A stretch of DNA of 64,000 nt from Legionella nautarum (GTDB taxonomy: Bacteria > Pseudomonadota > Gammaproteobacteria > Legionellales > Legionellaceae). The notes beneath the pieces were generated by a model that made no database searches, was not told where the DNA came from, and worked only from the letters and a program-made list of their open reading frames with translations. A program made the translations under genes and the position numbers. Positions 28,327-36,900 of this stretch are shown piece by piece. Where the stretch lies: NCBI RefSeq assembly GCF_001467895.1, contig NZ_LNYO01000022.1, positions 27,200 to 91,199 of the forward strand, written 5' to 3'. Every line of letters starts with the position of its first letter. Position 1 is the first letter of the stretch.

Positions 28327-29660
28327 AGAAAAAACACTCAGCCTCTTTCTTATTCGCCATCCTAGTCGTCTGTCTTTTGCTGTTCTTTTTTTTATATTGG
28401 TTATTTGTTTGGCGATTTCAAGCGTTTACCAACGACGCTTACGTGCAAGGCAACCAAGTCTATGTCAAATCCTTGCGTAAGGGCTTTGTCACCGGTGTAT
28501 ATACTGATGATAGTTTTTTGGTAAAAAAAGGACAACTCGTTGTTTCCCTCAATGAAACAGATTCAATTATTGCTTTGGAAAAAGCAAAAAAGAAACTGGC
28601 GCAAACAGTTCGGGAAGTCTCTCAAGCCTTTCACGATGTTTTTATTCTGGCTGCCGAAATCGAAGTGAAAGAAGCTGAACTGTTAAAAGCTCAACAAAAT
28701 TTCAAACATCGCTATGATGTCATTGGTGCGAGAGGAGTTTCTTTAGAAGATTATCAACATGCAGTCGACGATTTAAGAGCCAGCGAAGCGGCATTAAAAA
28801 GAACTAAAAATAATTATCAAAAAATGCTGGCTTTTGTACAAGGGACTTCCGTCACTGAACATCCCTGGGTACAAGCTGCCGCTCAAAGCGTCCGCGATGC
28901 CTGGGTGCAACTTTACCGCTGTAGAATCTATGCGCCGGTGGAAGGGCTAGTTGCCCAGCGCACCATTCAAGTGGGAATGTGGGTTTCACCCAATGAACCA
29001 CTGATGTCCATCATTCCTCTGGATCAAATCTGGGTCAATGCCAATTTTAAAGAAACCCAACTTAAAAAAATGCGCATTGGCCAAAGAGCAACCTTTACTT
29101 CCGATCTCTATGGTCGAGATGTTGTTTTTCATGGAAAAATTGTCGGTTTACCCGGCGGTGCTGGTAACGTTTTTTCGTTACTGCCGCCTGAAAACCTCTC
29201 AGGAAACTGGATTAAAATTGTCCAACGCTTACCTGTACGTATCGCCTTAGATCCCCAGGAGTTAAAGAAACATCCGTTGCGCCTGGGCTTATCGCTTGAA
29301 GTCACTGTTGATCTCACTGATCAAGGTGGACTCTTAGTACCAACCACCTTCAACAATTCACCCCGTTATTCCACTGATATTTTTCAATTGGAAGAGTTAG
29401 GAGATAAAGAGCTTATAGAAAGTATTATTAAAAATAACCTCGATCCCAATTTACAAGAATTTGCCAGAAATCCGCTTACTATCTCAGATATTAACCTGCG
29501 GCAAAAAGGAGTTAACAATAATAGCTCCCCTGAAGAGACGCAGAAAAATGGCATTAAGAAAAAAAAGCCTCAGCAAAATAACCCTAGGAAAAAAAATAAT
29601 AAACATAAAATGACTAAGCAAAAAATGACTATGCAAGAATGCAAAATACGCACGCGTTAG
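28323..29660 (+). CDS. emrA: Periplasmic adaptor of an MFS efflux pump (EmrA/HlyD family)
   Basis: A 445-aa membrane-fusion protein: one N-terminal membrane helix (about 9-30), a biotinyl-lipoyl-like half motif (NQVYVKSLRKGFVTGVYTDD), an alpha-hairpin (about 80-190), the second lipoyl half (YAPVEGLVAQRTIQVGMWV) and a beta-barrel domain (IWVNANFKETQLKKMRIGQ). It joins the MFS pump to the outer-membrane channel. The last 60 residues are an unusual Lys/Asn/Gln-rich low-complexity tail not typical of EmrA. The start ATG overlaps the stop of the channel gene. Confidence 0.92.
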   Translation: MKKKHSASFLFAILVVCLLLFFFLYWLFVWRFQAFTNDAYVQGNQVYVKSLRKGFVTGVYTDDSFLVKKGQLVVSLNETDSIIALEKAKKKLAQTVREVSQAFHDVFILAAEIEVKEAELLKAQQNFKHRYDVIGARGVSLEDYQHAVDDLRASEAALKRTKNNYQKMLAFVQGTSVTEHPWVQAAAQSVRDAWVQLYRCRIYAPVEGLVAQRTIQVGMWVSPNEPLMSIIPLDQIWVNANFKETQLKKMRIGQRATFTSDLYGRDVVFHGKIVGLPGGAGNVFSLLPPENLSGNWIKIVQRLPVRIALDPQELKKHPLRLGLSLEVTVDLTDQGGLLVPTTFNNSPRYSTDIFQLEELGDKELIESIIKNNLDPNLQEFARNPLTISDINLRQKGVNNNSSPEETQKNGIKKKKPQQNNPRKKNNKHKMTKQKMTMQECKIRTR

Positions 29661-29672
29661 GAACAAGAAAAA

Positions 29673-31208
29673 ATGGTCCTTTACCTTTTAGTTTTAGCAC
29701 TAACTGCGGTCGTATTTAATCTTACTTTACCCATCATGGCAGGTCTTTACATCGTCAGTGATTTGGGCGGTAGTTCTTATCTTACTTCTTATGCGGTTAG
29801 TTTTTTTTGTATTGGTAATATAATTGGCATTCCTCTTGGAAAACCAGATCATTCAGGCTTAAGCGCCCTCCAACTTTTTGTAGTCTGCTTAACTTTCATG
29901 TGTTTTTTTTCATGGCAATGTGCGATAGCAACCGATTATTTTAATTTCGTTTTATTCCGGTTTTTAGAAGGTGTAGCATCTGGACCGTTATTTATTTTGA
30001 TTACTTACACACTGATTCCTCTTCTAGCACCAAAAAAAAATAAGGCCTTTGTTTTGTCAGTTTTATTAGTTAGTTTTTCCTTAGCGCCTGTGCTTGCTGC
30101 TTCTTATGGAGGCTGGATAGCTTACTATCATAATTGGCGCCTTCTTTTCTATTCCAATATTCCTCTCTGTCTTTTTTTAATTATTTGTGTAGGCTACCGA
30201 TATCGCAAATCTGATAATAAGCGACCAGAAAAACTCCATCTTGATGTGGTTGGTTATTTATTTTATTCCATCGCCATTGTTTTTTTCGGTACTGTGCTAA
30301 CAACCGGTCAAGAATTAGATTGGTTCCGCTCTTCTCTCATTACCTTTCTAACCATTGCAGGCAGCATTAGTTTTGTCTTTTTTATACTGCGAAGTTGGTC
30401 AGCAACGCACCCCATTATTGATATTAAGTTGTTTAAAAACTTCTATTTTTCGCTGGCCATAGTGAACTTATTCCTACTTTTTTCAATTTATTTTGGCATG
30501 GTCATTTTACTAGGATTATGGCTGAAACTTTACGTTAACTATACTCCCAATTGGATTGCCTTAATCATGGGAACAATGGCATTCGGAGCCTGGATACCAA
30601 TCTTGATAAATTACATGCGTTATGATCCACGCTTACCTCTTACAGTCGCTTTGGCTTTTCTTGCTATTTCTAGCTTTTACACCACTTATTTTAATGCAGA
30701 AATCAATTTTAATCGCATTGCCTTTTCGCGCATTCTCACTGGTGTAGGATTGGCTGTGTTTTTAGCTCCTCTTTTTCGTTTATGCACTCAAACCGTTCAC
30801 CCAAAAAAAATTCCCGAAGCGATTTGTCTATTCCATACAGCAAGACTATTTGGCAGTGGAATAGGGGTTTCCTTATTTCTCATTTTATGGCATCGTCGAC
30901 AAGTCTTTTATCATGAACGTTTGGGGAGCAGTTTAACTGCTTTTTCGCAAAATACGACGCAATTTTTTGAACGGGCAAAATTTTTCAATATCCAAGGAAA
31001 ACAAGCTTTAGCCCAGTTAAATTTTTATCTACAACGACAAGCCACTGCTTTAGCTCTCGATGATTGCTTTTTTTTAATGGGCTGGATAGTCATAGCGTTG
31101 CTTATTTTAGTCGTATTTACTTTTTTCCTTCCGGATCCGGTTTTGTATGACGAGGTAAAACCTTCTGATGAGAACTCAAATTCTAATTCCTCTGCTCATA
31201 AGGCATAG
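29673..31208 (+). CDS. emrB: MFS drug efflux transporter (EmrB/DHA2 family, 14 helices)
   Basis: A 511-aa inner-membrane protein with about fourteen hydrophobic segments, the size of E. coli EmrB (512 aa). Hallmarks are LTLPIMAGLY in helix 1, the motif-A-like loop replaced by GIPLGKPDHSG, and RFLEGVASGPLF in helix 4. It exports drugs using the proton gradient, working with the adaptor and channel encoded just upstream (12-bp gap). The substrates are unknown. The tail contains an Asn/Ser-rich end. Confidence 0.9.
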   Translation: MVLYLLVLALTAVVFNLTLPIMAGLYIVSDLGGSSYLTSYAVSFFCIGNIIGIPLGKPDHSGLSALQLFVVCLTFMCFFSWQCAIATDYFNFVLFRFLEGVASGPLFILITYTLIPLLAPKKNKAFVLSVLLVSFSLAPVLAASYGGWIAYYHNWRLLFYSNIPLCLFLIICVGYRYRKSDNKRPEKLHLDVVGYLFYSIAIVFFGTVLTTGQELDWFRSSLITFLTIAGSISFVFFILRSWSATHPIIDIKLFKNFYFSLAIVNLFLLFSIYFGMVILLGLWLKLYVNYTPNWIALIMGTMAFGAWIPILINYMRYDPRLPLTVALAFLAISSFYTTYFNAEINFNRIAFSRILTGVGLAVFLAPLFRLCTQTVHPKKIPEAICLFHTARLFGSGIGVSLFLILWHRRQVFYHERLGSSLTAFSQNTTQFFERAKFFNIQGKQALAQLNFYLQRQATALALDDCFFLMGWIVIALLILVVFTFFLPDPVLYDEVKPSDENSNSNSSAHKA

Positions 31209-31332
31209 AGGATGAATCTCAAGCGATTCGCGCGGCTTACCCGGCATTGTTGCAAATTCTAGTCTTCCTGCCTATGTACCGTGGCTTGTCAGCGGTATTC
31301 AGGCGATCTTTTTTCATAGCGAGATCTCTGGA

Positions 31333-31353
31333 TCCCGCGAACAAGTCGAGGGA
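31333..31353. repeat. Short imperfect palindrome of the TCCCGCGA-type
   Basis: TCCCGCGA and TCGAGGGA form a stem with one mismatch around the loop ACAAG, inside the 284-bp gap after emrB. The core GATCCCGCGAACAAGTCG resembles dispersed palindromes found in many proteobacteria. Confidence 0.55.
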
Positions 31354-31376
31354 CGTGGGAATATCGAATTAAATGA

Positions 31377-31432
31377 GTCAAGCCTTGCTTTTTTGCTTCT
31401 TAATCACTTAATAACGAACAGCAAGGCTTGAC
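31377..31432 (+). terminator. 13-bp perfect inverted repeat, possible terminator or element relic
   Basis: GTCAAGCCTTGCT (31377-31389) and AGCAAGGCTTGAC (31420-31432) are exact reverse complements around a 30-base AT-rich loop. It sits between emrB and the ClC gene. It lacks a terminal T run, so it may be a small mobile-element remnant rather than a true terminator. Confidence 0.4.
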
Positions 31433-31492
31433 CCCCTAGGCTACATTAAAGTACTTTAAATTAACTAATCTCAGTGGAGCAAAAGATTCGCT

Positions 31493-32782
31493 GTGAAACA
31501 ATCCAACTCACAACAAAAATGTAAAACTTCTTTACCCATCCTTATTTTTGTCACTCTCTGTATAGGGGTTGTCTCTGGGCTGGCTGGAATGTTTTTAGCG
31601 TTACTGCTGCACTATATTCAACATGTTGCTTATGGTTACACTCATACTTTACAGCACCCAGAAAACTTTCTAGAAGGGGTCTCTGCTGCATCCGGAGAGA
31701 GACGAATTTTAGTTCTTAGTTTCTGTGGTTTTCTTGCCGGTTTTGGATGGTGGGCGATTTACCGCTACGGTAAACCTTTAGTCAGTATTGCTCGGGCGAT
31801 TAAATCAGACAAGCCAATGATGCCGATGTTAACAACAACTCTCAACGCCCTGCTGCAAATTATTACTGTTGCCCTTGGTTCACCGCTGGGACGAGAAGTA
31901 GCGCCACGAGAAATTGGTGCAGCATTTGCCTGCTGGCTGGCAGACAAAACCGGTTTAACTGTTAGAGAATCACAAATCATGGTGGCTTGTGGAGCCGGTG
32001 CTGGATTGGCCGCGGTTTATAATGTTCCTTTAGGGGGCACCGTCTTTACGCTTGAAGTGTTGCTATCTACACTTAGCTGGTCGGCAGTAATCCCTGCGCT
32101 TTGCACCTCTTCCATCGCTACAGCCATTTCCTGGATTGGTTTGGGCAATGAACCGCAATACCATGTACCGAATTACCCATTGAGCCTTTCTTTAATAACC
32201 TGGTCAATTATTGTAGGTCCTCTCTTTGGTATAGCAGCCTATTGGTTTCATCAAATTACTGCTGCAGCACGCAAAATTGCTCCTCGTGACGGACGGGTTT
32301 TAATTTTATGTATTCTGAATTTCATTATTATTGGGATCTTAGCTGTCTATTTCCCTCAGTTATTAGGCAATGGAAAAGGCCCCATTCAACTTGGGTTTAC
32401 TGATAATTTGGGTCTGGAGCTCGCCCTAAGATTGTTCATTCTTAGAGTGATTATTGTGTGGAGCAGTTTGCAGGCAGGGGCACAGGGTGGATTACTGACA
32501 CCGTCACTGGCGAATGGCGTATTAATGGCGATAGTTCTCGGCGGGCTTTGGTCAGTTATCTGGCCTGGGACTCATTCGGGCGCCTTTGCTGTAGTTGGCG
32601 CATCCGCCTTTCTTGCAGCAGCCCAGAAAATGCCAATTACCGCCATCGTCCTTACCGCAGAATTCACCGGCATCAATTTTAATTTCCTTGTACCGATTTT
32701 ATTTGCGGTTACTGGTTCGGTGAGTACCTTTAGTTTTTATGCTAATCGCCAAACTCTCCCCACTTCGATACAAAAAAGCTAA
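31493..32782 (+). CDS. ClC-family chloride channel/transporter
   Basis: A 429-aa inner-membrane ClC protein. The gating glutamate lies in GSPLGREVAPRE (Glu135), followed by GAGAGLAAVYNVPLGGTVF, both typical of the family, and the second ion-path segment GGLLTPSLANG is present; the usual GREGP is GREVAP here. There are about ten to twelve helices and no C-terminal CBS domains. Chloride/proton exchange in acid resistance is the common role; channel versus exchanger cannot be told. GTG start, with GGAG further upstream. It ends 6 bp before the convergent symporter gene. Confidence 0.93.
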   Translation: MKQSNSQQKCKTSLPILIFVTLCIGVVSGLAGMFLALLLHYIQHVAYGYTHTLQHPENFLEGVSAASGERRILVLSFCGFLAGFGWWAIYRYGKPLVSIARAIKSDKPMMPMLTTTLNALLQIITVALGSPLGREVAPREIGAAFACWLADKTGLTVRESQIMVACGAGAGLAAVYNVPLGGTVFTLEVLLSTLSWSAVIPALCTSSIATAISWIGLGNEPQYHVPNYPLSLSLITWSIIVGPLFGIAAYWFHQITAAARKIAPRDGRVLILCILNFIIIGILAVYFPQLLGNGKGPIQLGFTDNLGLELALRLFILRVIIVWSSLQAGAQGGLLTPSLANGVLMAIVLGGLWSVIWPGTHSGAFAVVGASAFLAAAQKMPITAIVLTAEFTGINFNFLVPILFAVTGSVSTFSFYANRQTLPTSIQKS

Positions 32783-32788
32783 GCTACT

Positions 32789-34015
32789 TTATTCACGGTC
32801 CAACCATTTTTTACCGTCAACTAAACGAGCAGTCATCATACCCGCTACACAATCACCCGTCACATTGAGCATAGTAGCCAGTGGATCAATAATGATACTA
32901 ATCGCAGCGATGGCAATCAAAACGGAAGGCGGAAACCCATAGACCGTCAAAATTAATAACTCACCGAGCATACCTCCACTAGGAATGGCGCCCATGACAG
33001 TGCCCACCAGCAAAGAAACACCCAAAGCAATTAGTAAAACCGAGCTGCCACTAAAATCTAAATGAAAAATTCCGAATAAAAACGCGATCTTAAACATCCC
33101 TCCAATCACCGAGCCATCTTTATGAATAATCGCGCCAAGCGGAACCACAGTTTCCACAATTTCCGGAGAAACACGCATTTTCTTGGTTGCTAATAAATTA
33201 GCGGGTATGCTGGCTGCACCACTGCAAGTTGCAACCGAGGTAACCATCGGCAAAAATAAATTTTTCCAAAATAATTTTATACCTTCGATTTTACCTGCCA
33301 GGTAGGCATAAAAACTAAAGGCCGCAATAAAATAAAGCAAGGAAGAAACATAATAAATGCAAGCGATACGTAGGTAGCTTTCCATTAATTGAGGACCAAG
33401 TTCACTCACTAAAACTGCAAAATAAGCAAAAAAACCAATGGGTGCGTAATACATAATGAGCGAGAAAACACGCATAAAAACTTCTTCACCGGCTTGTAAA
33501 AAACCAATAAATTTTTTCCCTTTATCATTGGCTGTTGCTGCTGCTAGGCCAACTAGTAATGAAAATACGATTAAAGCCAACATATTTTTGTGTGACAACA
33601 AATTAATAAAATCAGGAACGGAAACAATGCCTACAATTTGACTTGATAAACTAGGAGGTGAAAAGGTTTCAGGTATAGTTAAATGCAAAAAAACGCCCTG
33701 CCCTGGCGGAAACAGTTTCACGATAAAAAGGGCATACACAGCGGCGACTATTCCGGTAAATAAAAAAACTGCTGTCATGGATAAAATGATCTTCCCTAAT
33801 TTACCCAAAGATCCTGTGCGCGCAATTGCCGAAGAGACAGAGAAAAAAATGAGTGGCACAATGGCTGTAAAAATCAAATTGAGAAAGATTTCACCAAAAG
33901 GTTTTAAATATTGAGTATTTGGCCCTAATATATGACCCACTAAGCCACCTAAGACAATAGAAGAAATCAAAATTAGAGGAAAAGCATAGGATTTAATTGT
34001 TTTATATTGAGTCAC
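32789..34015 (-). CDS. Dicarboxylate/amino acid:cation symporter (DAACS, GltP/DctA-like)
   Basis: A 408-aa inner-membrane protein of the sodium:dicarboxylate symporter family with about eight helices and two re-entrant loops. Typical family segments are visible: the serine-rich re-entrant loop 1 region TSVATCSGAASIPANL, GAIIHKDGSVIGGMFK, and the C-terminal IDPLATMLNVTGDCVAGMM (binding-site Asp/Asn equivalent to NMDGT..D.). Substrates are usually glutamate, aspartate or C4-dicarboxylates. The GTG start at 34015 has AGGGA about ten bases upstream. Convergent with the ClC gene. Confidence 0.93.
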   Translation of the reverse strand: MTQYKTIKSYAFPLILISSIVLGGLVGHILGPNTQYLKPFGEIFLNLIFTAIVPLIFFSVSSAIARTGSLGKLGKIILSMTAVFLFTGIVAAVYALFIVKLFPPGQGVFLHLTIPETFSPPSLSSQIVGIVSVPDFINLLSHKNMLALIVFSLLVGLAAATANDKGKKFIGFLQAGEEVFMRVFSLIMYYAPIGFFAYFAVLVSELGPQLMESYLRIACIYYVSSLLYFIAAFSFYAYLAGKIEGIKLFWKNLFLPMVTSVATCSGAASIPANLLATKKMRVSPEIVETVVPLGAIIHKDGSVIGGMFKIAFLFGIFHLDFSGSSVLLIALGVSLLVGTVMGAIPSGGMLGELLILTVYGFPPSVLIAIAAISIIIDPLATMLNVTGDCVAGMMTARLVDGKKWLDRE

Positions 34016-34105
34016 TACTAAAAATTTCCCTGATAATATTTTATATAGATTTACATAACAGAGTTCAGTGAAAAAGTCACTTCGATTTAATTTTACAGGT
34101 CATAA

Positions 34106-35014
34106 ATGCAAAAAATCGCCGCTATTTACGTTGTAAAACCCGAATTTCTCTCCGCACTCTGCGAAGAGCTAGGAGAATTTTCTGATATTCGCGAAGATCT
34201 CGTTTTTTCCTCCGTCAAAAAAACAGAACCCTGCTTCGCCCTTGATACTTGGTTGGAACCGCAAATTGTCAGCTTTCAATCCATTTCTGAGGCAGTAAAA
34301 ATCCTACGCCAAGCTGGAAAATTTTGGTACCTGCACCCGATTAGTCAAATAAGACGCTCGCGCTTAATCGAAGAACAATTACGCAGCTACAGCAGTTTAG
34401 AACGTCATTTTCCTCTTCAAGAAGACATCCCAACGATAGGTAGCTTCAGCCTTCTTGATAAAAATACCCTTGTTTATAGCGCAAAACGCAGAAAAAAATG
34501 GCCGCAAGGAAAATGCTATTTTATTGAAGATAAAATAAACCCACCCAATCGCGCTTATTTAAAGCTGTGGGAAGCCTTAACGCTATTGGGAAAACAACCT
34601 AAGAGCGATGAAACGGTACTGGATTTAGGCGCCTCCCCGGGCGGTTGGACCTATGTGGCACAATCTTTAGGAGCTAAGGTCACCGCCGTTGATAAAGCCG
34701 AGCTAGCTCCTAAAATTGCAAAGCTTCCCCGTGTTCATTTTTTGCAGCAGAGCGCATTTGCTTTAGATCCCGCTCATTTAGACGAAAGCTATGATTGGGT
34801 TTTATCGGATGTCATTTGTTACCCTGCTAGGGCCTATGAACTTATTAAGAAATGGATTGCTTCGGGAAAAGCAAAGCAATTGATTTTCACTATAAAATTT
34901 CAGGGAGAGGTGGATATAGCAATCATTAAACAATTTCAAGCAATACCGAATTCTTGTATTACTAACCTGTACTATAACAAACACGAAGCCACGTTTTTTT
35001 ATCCAGCGGCTTAA
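34106..35014 (+). CDS. RlmM-like FtsJ-fold RNA 2'-O-methyltransferase
   Basis: A 302-aa SAM-dependent methyltransferase. The SAM-binding motif VLDLGASPGGWTYVAQ (about 172-187) followed by VTAVDKAEL is typical of FtsJ/RrmJ-fold rRNA methylases, with DWVLSDVICYP (motif IV Asp) and LIFTIKFQGE (motif VI Lys) supplying the K-D-K-type catalytic set. The layout resembles 23S rRNA C2498 methylase RlmM, but it is shorter (E. coli RlmM is about 366 aa), so the exact target is unproven. The N-terminal part may be the THUMP-like substrate domain. Confidence 0.82.
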   Translation: MQKIAAIYVVKPEFLSALCEELGEFSDIREDLVFSSVKKTEPCFALDTWLEPQIVSFQSISEAVKILRQAGKFWYLHPISQIRRSRLIEEQLRSYSSLERHFPLQEDIPTIGSFSLLDKNTLVYSAKRRKKWPQGKCYFIEDKINPPNRAYLKLWEALTLLGKQPKSDETVLDLGASPGGWTYVAQSLGAKVTAVDKAELAPKIAKLPRVHFLQQSAFALDPAHLDESYDWVLSDVICYPARAYELIKKWIASGKAKQLIFTIKFQGEVDIAIIKQFQAIPNSCITNLYYNKHEATFFYPAA

Positions 35015-35103
35015 AAGGAACCTATCAATGAAAAAGCCAATCTGTCGCCAAACTTTGATCAATATGCTATGTTTTCAGGCTCATTTGATATCTAAGGATA
35101 AGT

Positions 35104-35541
35104 ATGCGATTGGTCATTAAAACTATGCAATATGTTGTTATTACAGCCTTGTTATTTAGTTTAACCGCCTGTATGAAAACAAAGCCCCTAGGACATGAAA
35201 TAGCTTCTTATAAAGTGAAGGGGAAGGTATATACACCTCTTAAGTCTGCAAAAGGGTATAAAGCACGAGGGCTAGCTTCGTTTTATAGTAAACGCTTCCA
35301 TCATCATAAGACCTCTAATGGAGAGCAATACAATATGTATTCTATGACGGCTGCACATCCTACGCTTCCATTTAATACCCGGCTACGAGTTAAGAATGTA
35401 AAAAATGGACGAACAGTGGTAGTTCGTATTAATGATCGTGGGCCCTTTTATAATACGCGAATTATCGATCTTTCTTATGCAGCGGCAAGTCGCCTGGGAA
35501 TCACAAGTTATGCTATGGTAGAAATACAGGCTCTTAATTAG
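35104..35541 (+). CDS. RlpA-like lipoprotein with a double-psi beta-barrel
   Basis: A 145-aa lipoprotein: the signal ends in LTAC (Cys23). The double-psi beta-barrel (about 55-143) shows [36 protein letters not shown] and RINDRGPF, including the conserved Glu and Asp thought to be catalytic in RlpA lytic transglycosylases. The C-terminal SPOR domain of E. coli RlpA is missing, so septal targeting through denuded glycan is unlikely. Start ATG follows AAGGA by five bases. Confidence 0.9.
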   Translation: MRLVIKTMQYVVITALLFSLTACMKTKPLGHEIASYKVKGKVYTPLKSAKGYKARGLASFYSKRFHHHKTSNGEQYNMYSMTAAHPTLPFNTRLRVKNVKNGRTVVVRINDRGPFYNTRIIDLSYAAASRLGITSYAMVEIQALN

Positions 35542-35845
35542 AAATATAAATTTGAGCATGTCATTTCTATCTTTTTGAACTTCCTTATTAAGCATAGAAT
35601 TAATTAGTTTATAGCCAATGATGAAAGGTATGTTATGTCATCTAAAGCGACTAATTCTGAGGTAATGTAAATTTTCATCCCGCTTTCACTTTACTTCCTG
35701 AGAGAACAAAAGTAATGAGGCCACTGTGGTTGGCATTGAGCAGAGCTAGAAATTGGGTAAGAATTTTCTTTGTAACTGATAAAATTGATTTAATATAGTC
35801 CTCTGAGTTAAAATATTGATCATTAATTAACGGCTGTGAAATTTA
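35542..35845. other. Intergenic region before the NlpC/P60-like gene
   Basis: A 304-bp stretch. It contains an 11-codon frame starting at 35636 with GAAAGG upstream, too short to support. I see no clear promoter pair, RNA or repeat. Confidence 0.4.
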
Positions 35846-36634
35846 ATGATGATCGTAAAAAATAAGATAAGACTCTTAATGTGTTTAGTTGAAACTTATG
35901 AGATTAATAAGAGCAGAGGCGCAGAGGTAACTAGCGAGCAGTTTTTTATTGTGTTATTTACTCATTTTTCCAAACAAGCGATGGATAAAGTTTGGTTTAA
36001 CAGCGTATTTCAATCATTTAAACGAACAGTATTAACCAACAAATCCCTTCCTATTTGGATAGCTGCCCAACTCAGACCATTATCCCTTTTTGAAGCGAGC
36101 GACTCTTTCCAGAAGAGCCCTGAGAGCATTTCTGACCTACATTGTCTGAGCTTTGCTTATAGTTTTCTCGGAAATAAACCAGATAATTATTTTTGTAATT
36201 ACAGTAATCGAATCAATGATCGCGTCGCCATCTACTTAGAGCAAAATGCTCAAATCATCTCAGAAGAAAATTTAAAACCCGGTGATATTATCGCTTATAA
36301 GAATAAAGACAAACAATGGACACATGTTGGCGTGTATATTGGACGAGTAAATGATGAAAATTATGTGATATCAAAATTCGGTAAAACATTTAATGTCTTT
36401 TTTCATCCACTAAATGGCGTACCAGAAGATGATGAAACCGCTTATTGCTACAGTTCATTGAACTTAAGTCACGTAGCATCCGCAAACCTTAACTTAGCGC
36501 GACGAGAATTACAAAACAGAATATTACCTTCGGTCCCTGTTTTACAAGGTATATTGAGTAATACCTCATCAACTCAAACAGAGGAATTTCAGCCAACTGA
36601 TAAGTTTGAATTTTATGCCCCTGAATACAACTAA
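35846..36634 (+). CDS. NlpC/P60-like papain-fold protein without signal peptide (candidate effector)
   Basis: A 262-aa soluble protein whose family I do not recognise exactly. Residues about 95-190 carry NlpC/P60- or CHAP-like landmarks: a cysteine at the start of a helix (LHCLSFAYSFLG), the segment LKPGDIIAYKNKDKQWTHVGVYIG with the His of the Cys-His pair, and VISKFGKTFNVFF where a third polar residue would lie. The classical enzymes are exported to cut peptidoglycan, but this protein has no signal peptide. The C-terminus is polar and ends in FYAPEYN. It begins at a double ATG with a weak ribosome site. It sits in an accessory segment with a Fic protein, so an effector or toxin role is plausible but inferred. 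Confidence 0.72.
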   Translation: MMIVKNKIRLLMCLVETYEINKSRGAEVTSEQFFIVLFTHFSKQAMDKVWFNSVFQSFKRTVLTNKSLPIWIAAQLRPLSLFEASDSFQKSPESISDLHCLSFAYSFLGNKPDNYFCNYSNRINDRVAIYLEQNAQIISEENLKPGDIIAYKNKDKQWTHVGVYIGRVNDENYVISKFGKTFNVFFHPLNGVPEDDETAYCYSSLNLSHVASANLNLARRELQNRILPSVPVLQGILSNTSSTQTEEFQPTDKFEFYAPEYN

Positions 36635-36900
36635 TGGCAGTTGAATTCGGTACTCCTTATCGATATTTTGTTCGAACAAGAAGAGCAAGCCAGCCTATCC
36701 TATAAACCTTGAAACATTTAGGTTGGTAACAGAAGCGTACTACTAGGAACAGGTTCTATTTACCGTATCCGACATTATTTTTTACAGAGTTACCTCTCCA
36801 TGAATATGGCGTCATTTAAACTCCAGATTCATGGAATGATTCTCCTGAATAAACTGACAAAATTTAATCCAGAATAGGTTTTGAAAGGAAGCCTTAAAGC

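Noticed and set aside
35029-35121. 30-codon frame with an AAAAGGAAC ribosome site before the RlpA-like gene
   Set aside because: A good ribosome site alone is not enough; the product has no recognisable feature and it overlaps the start of the next gene.
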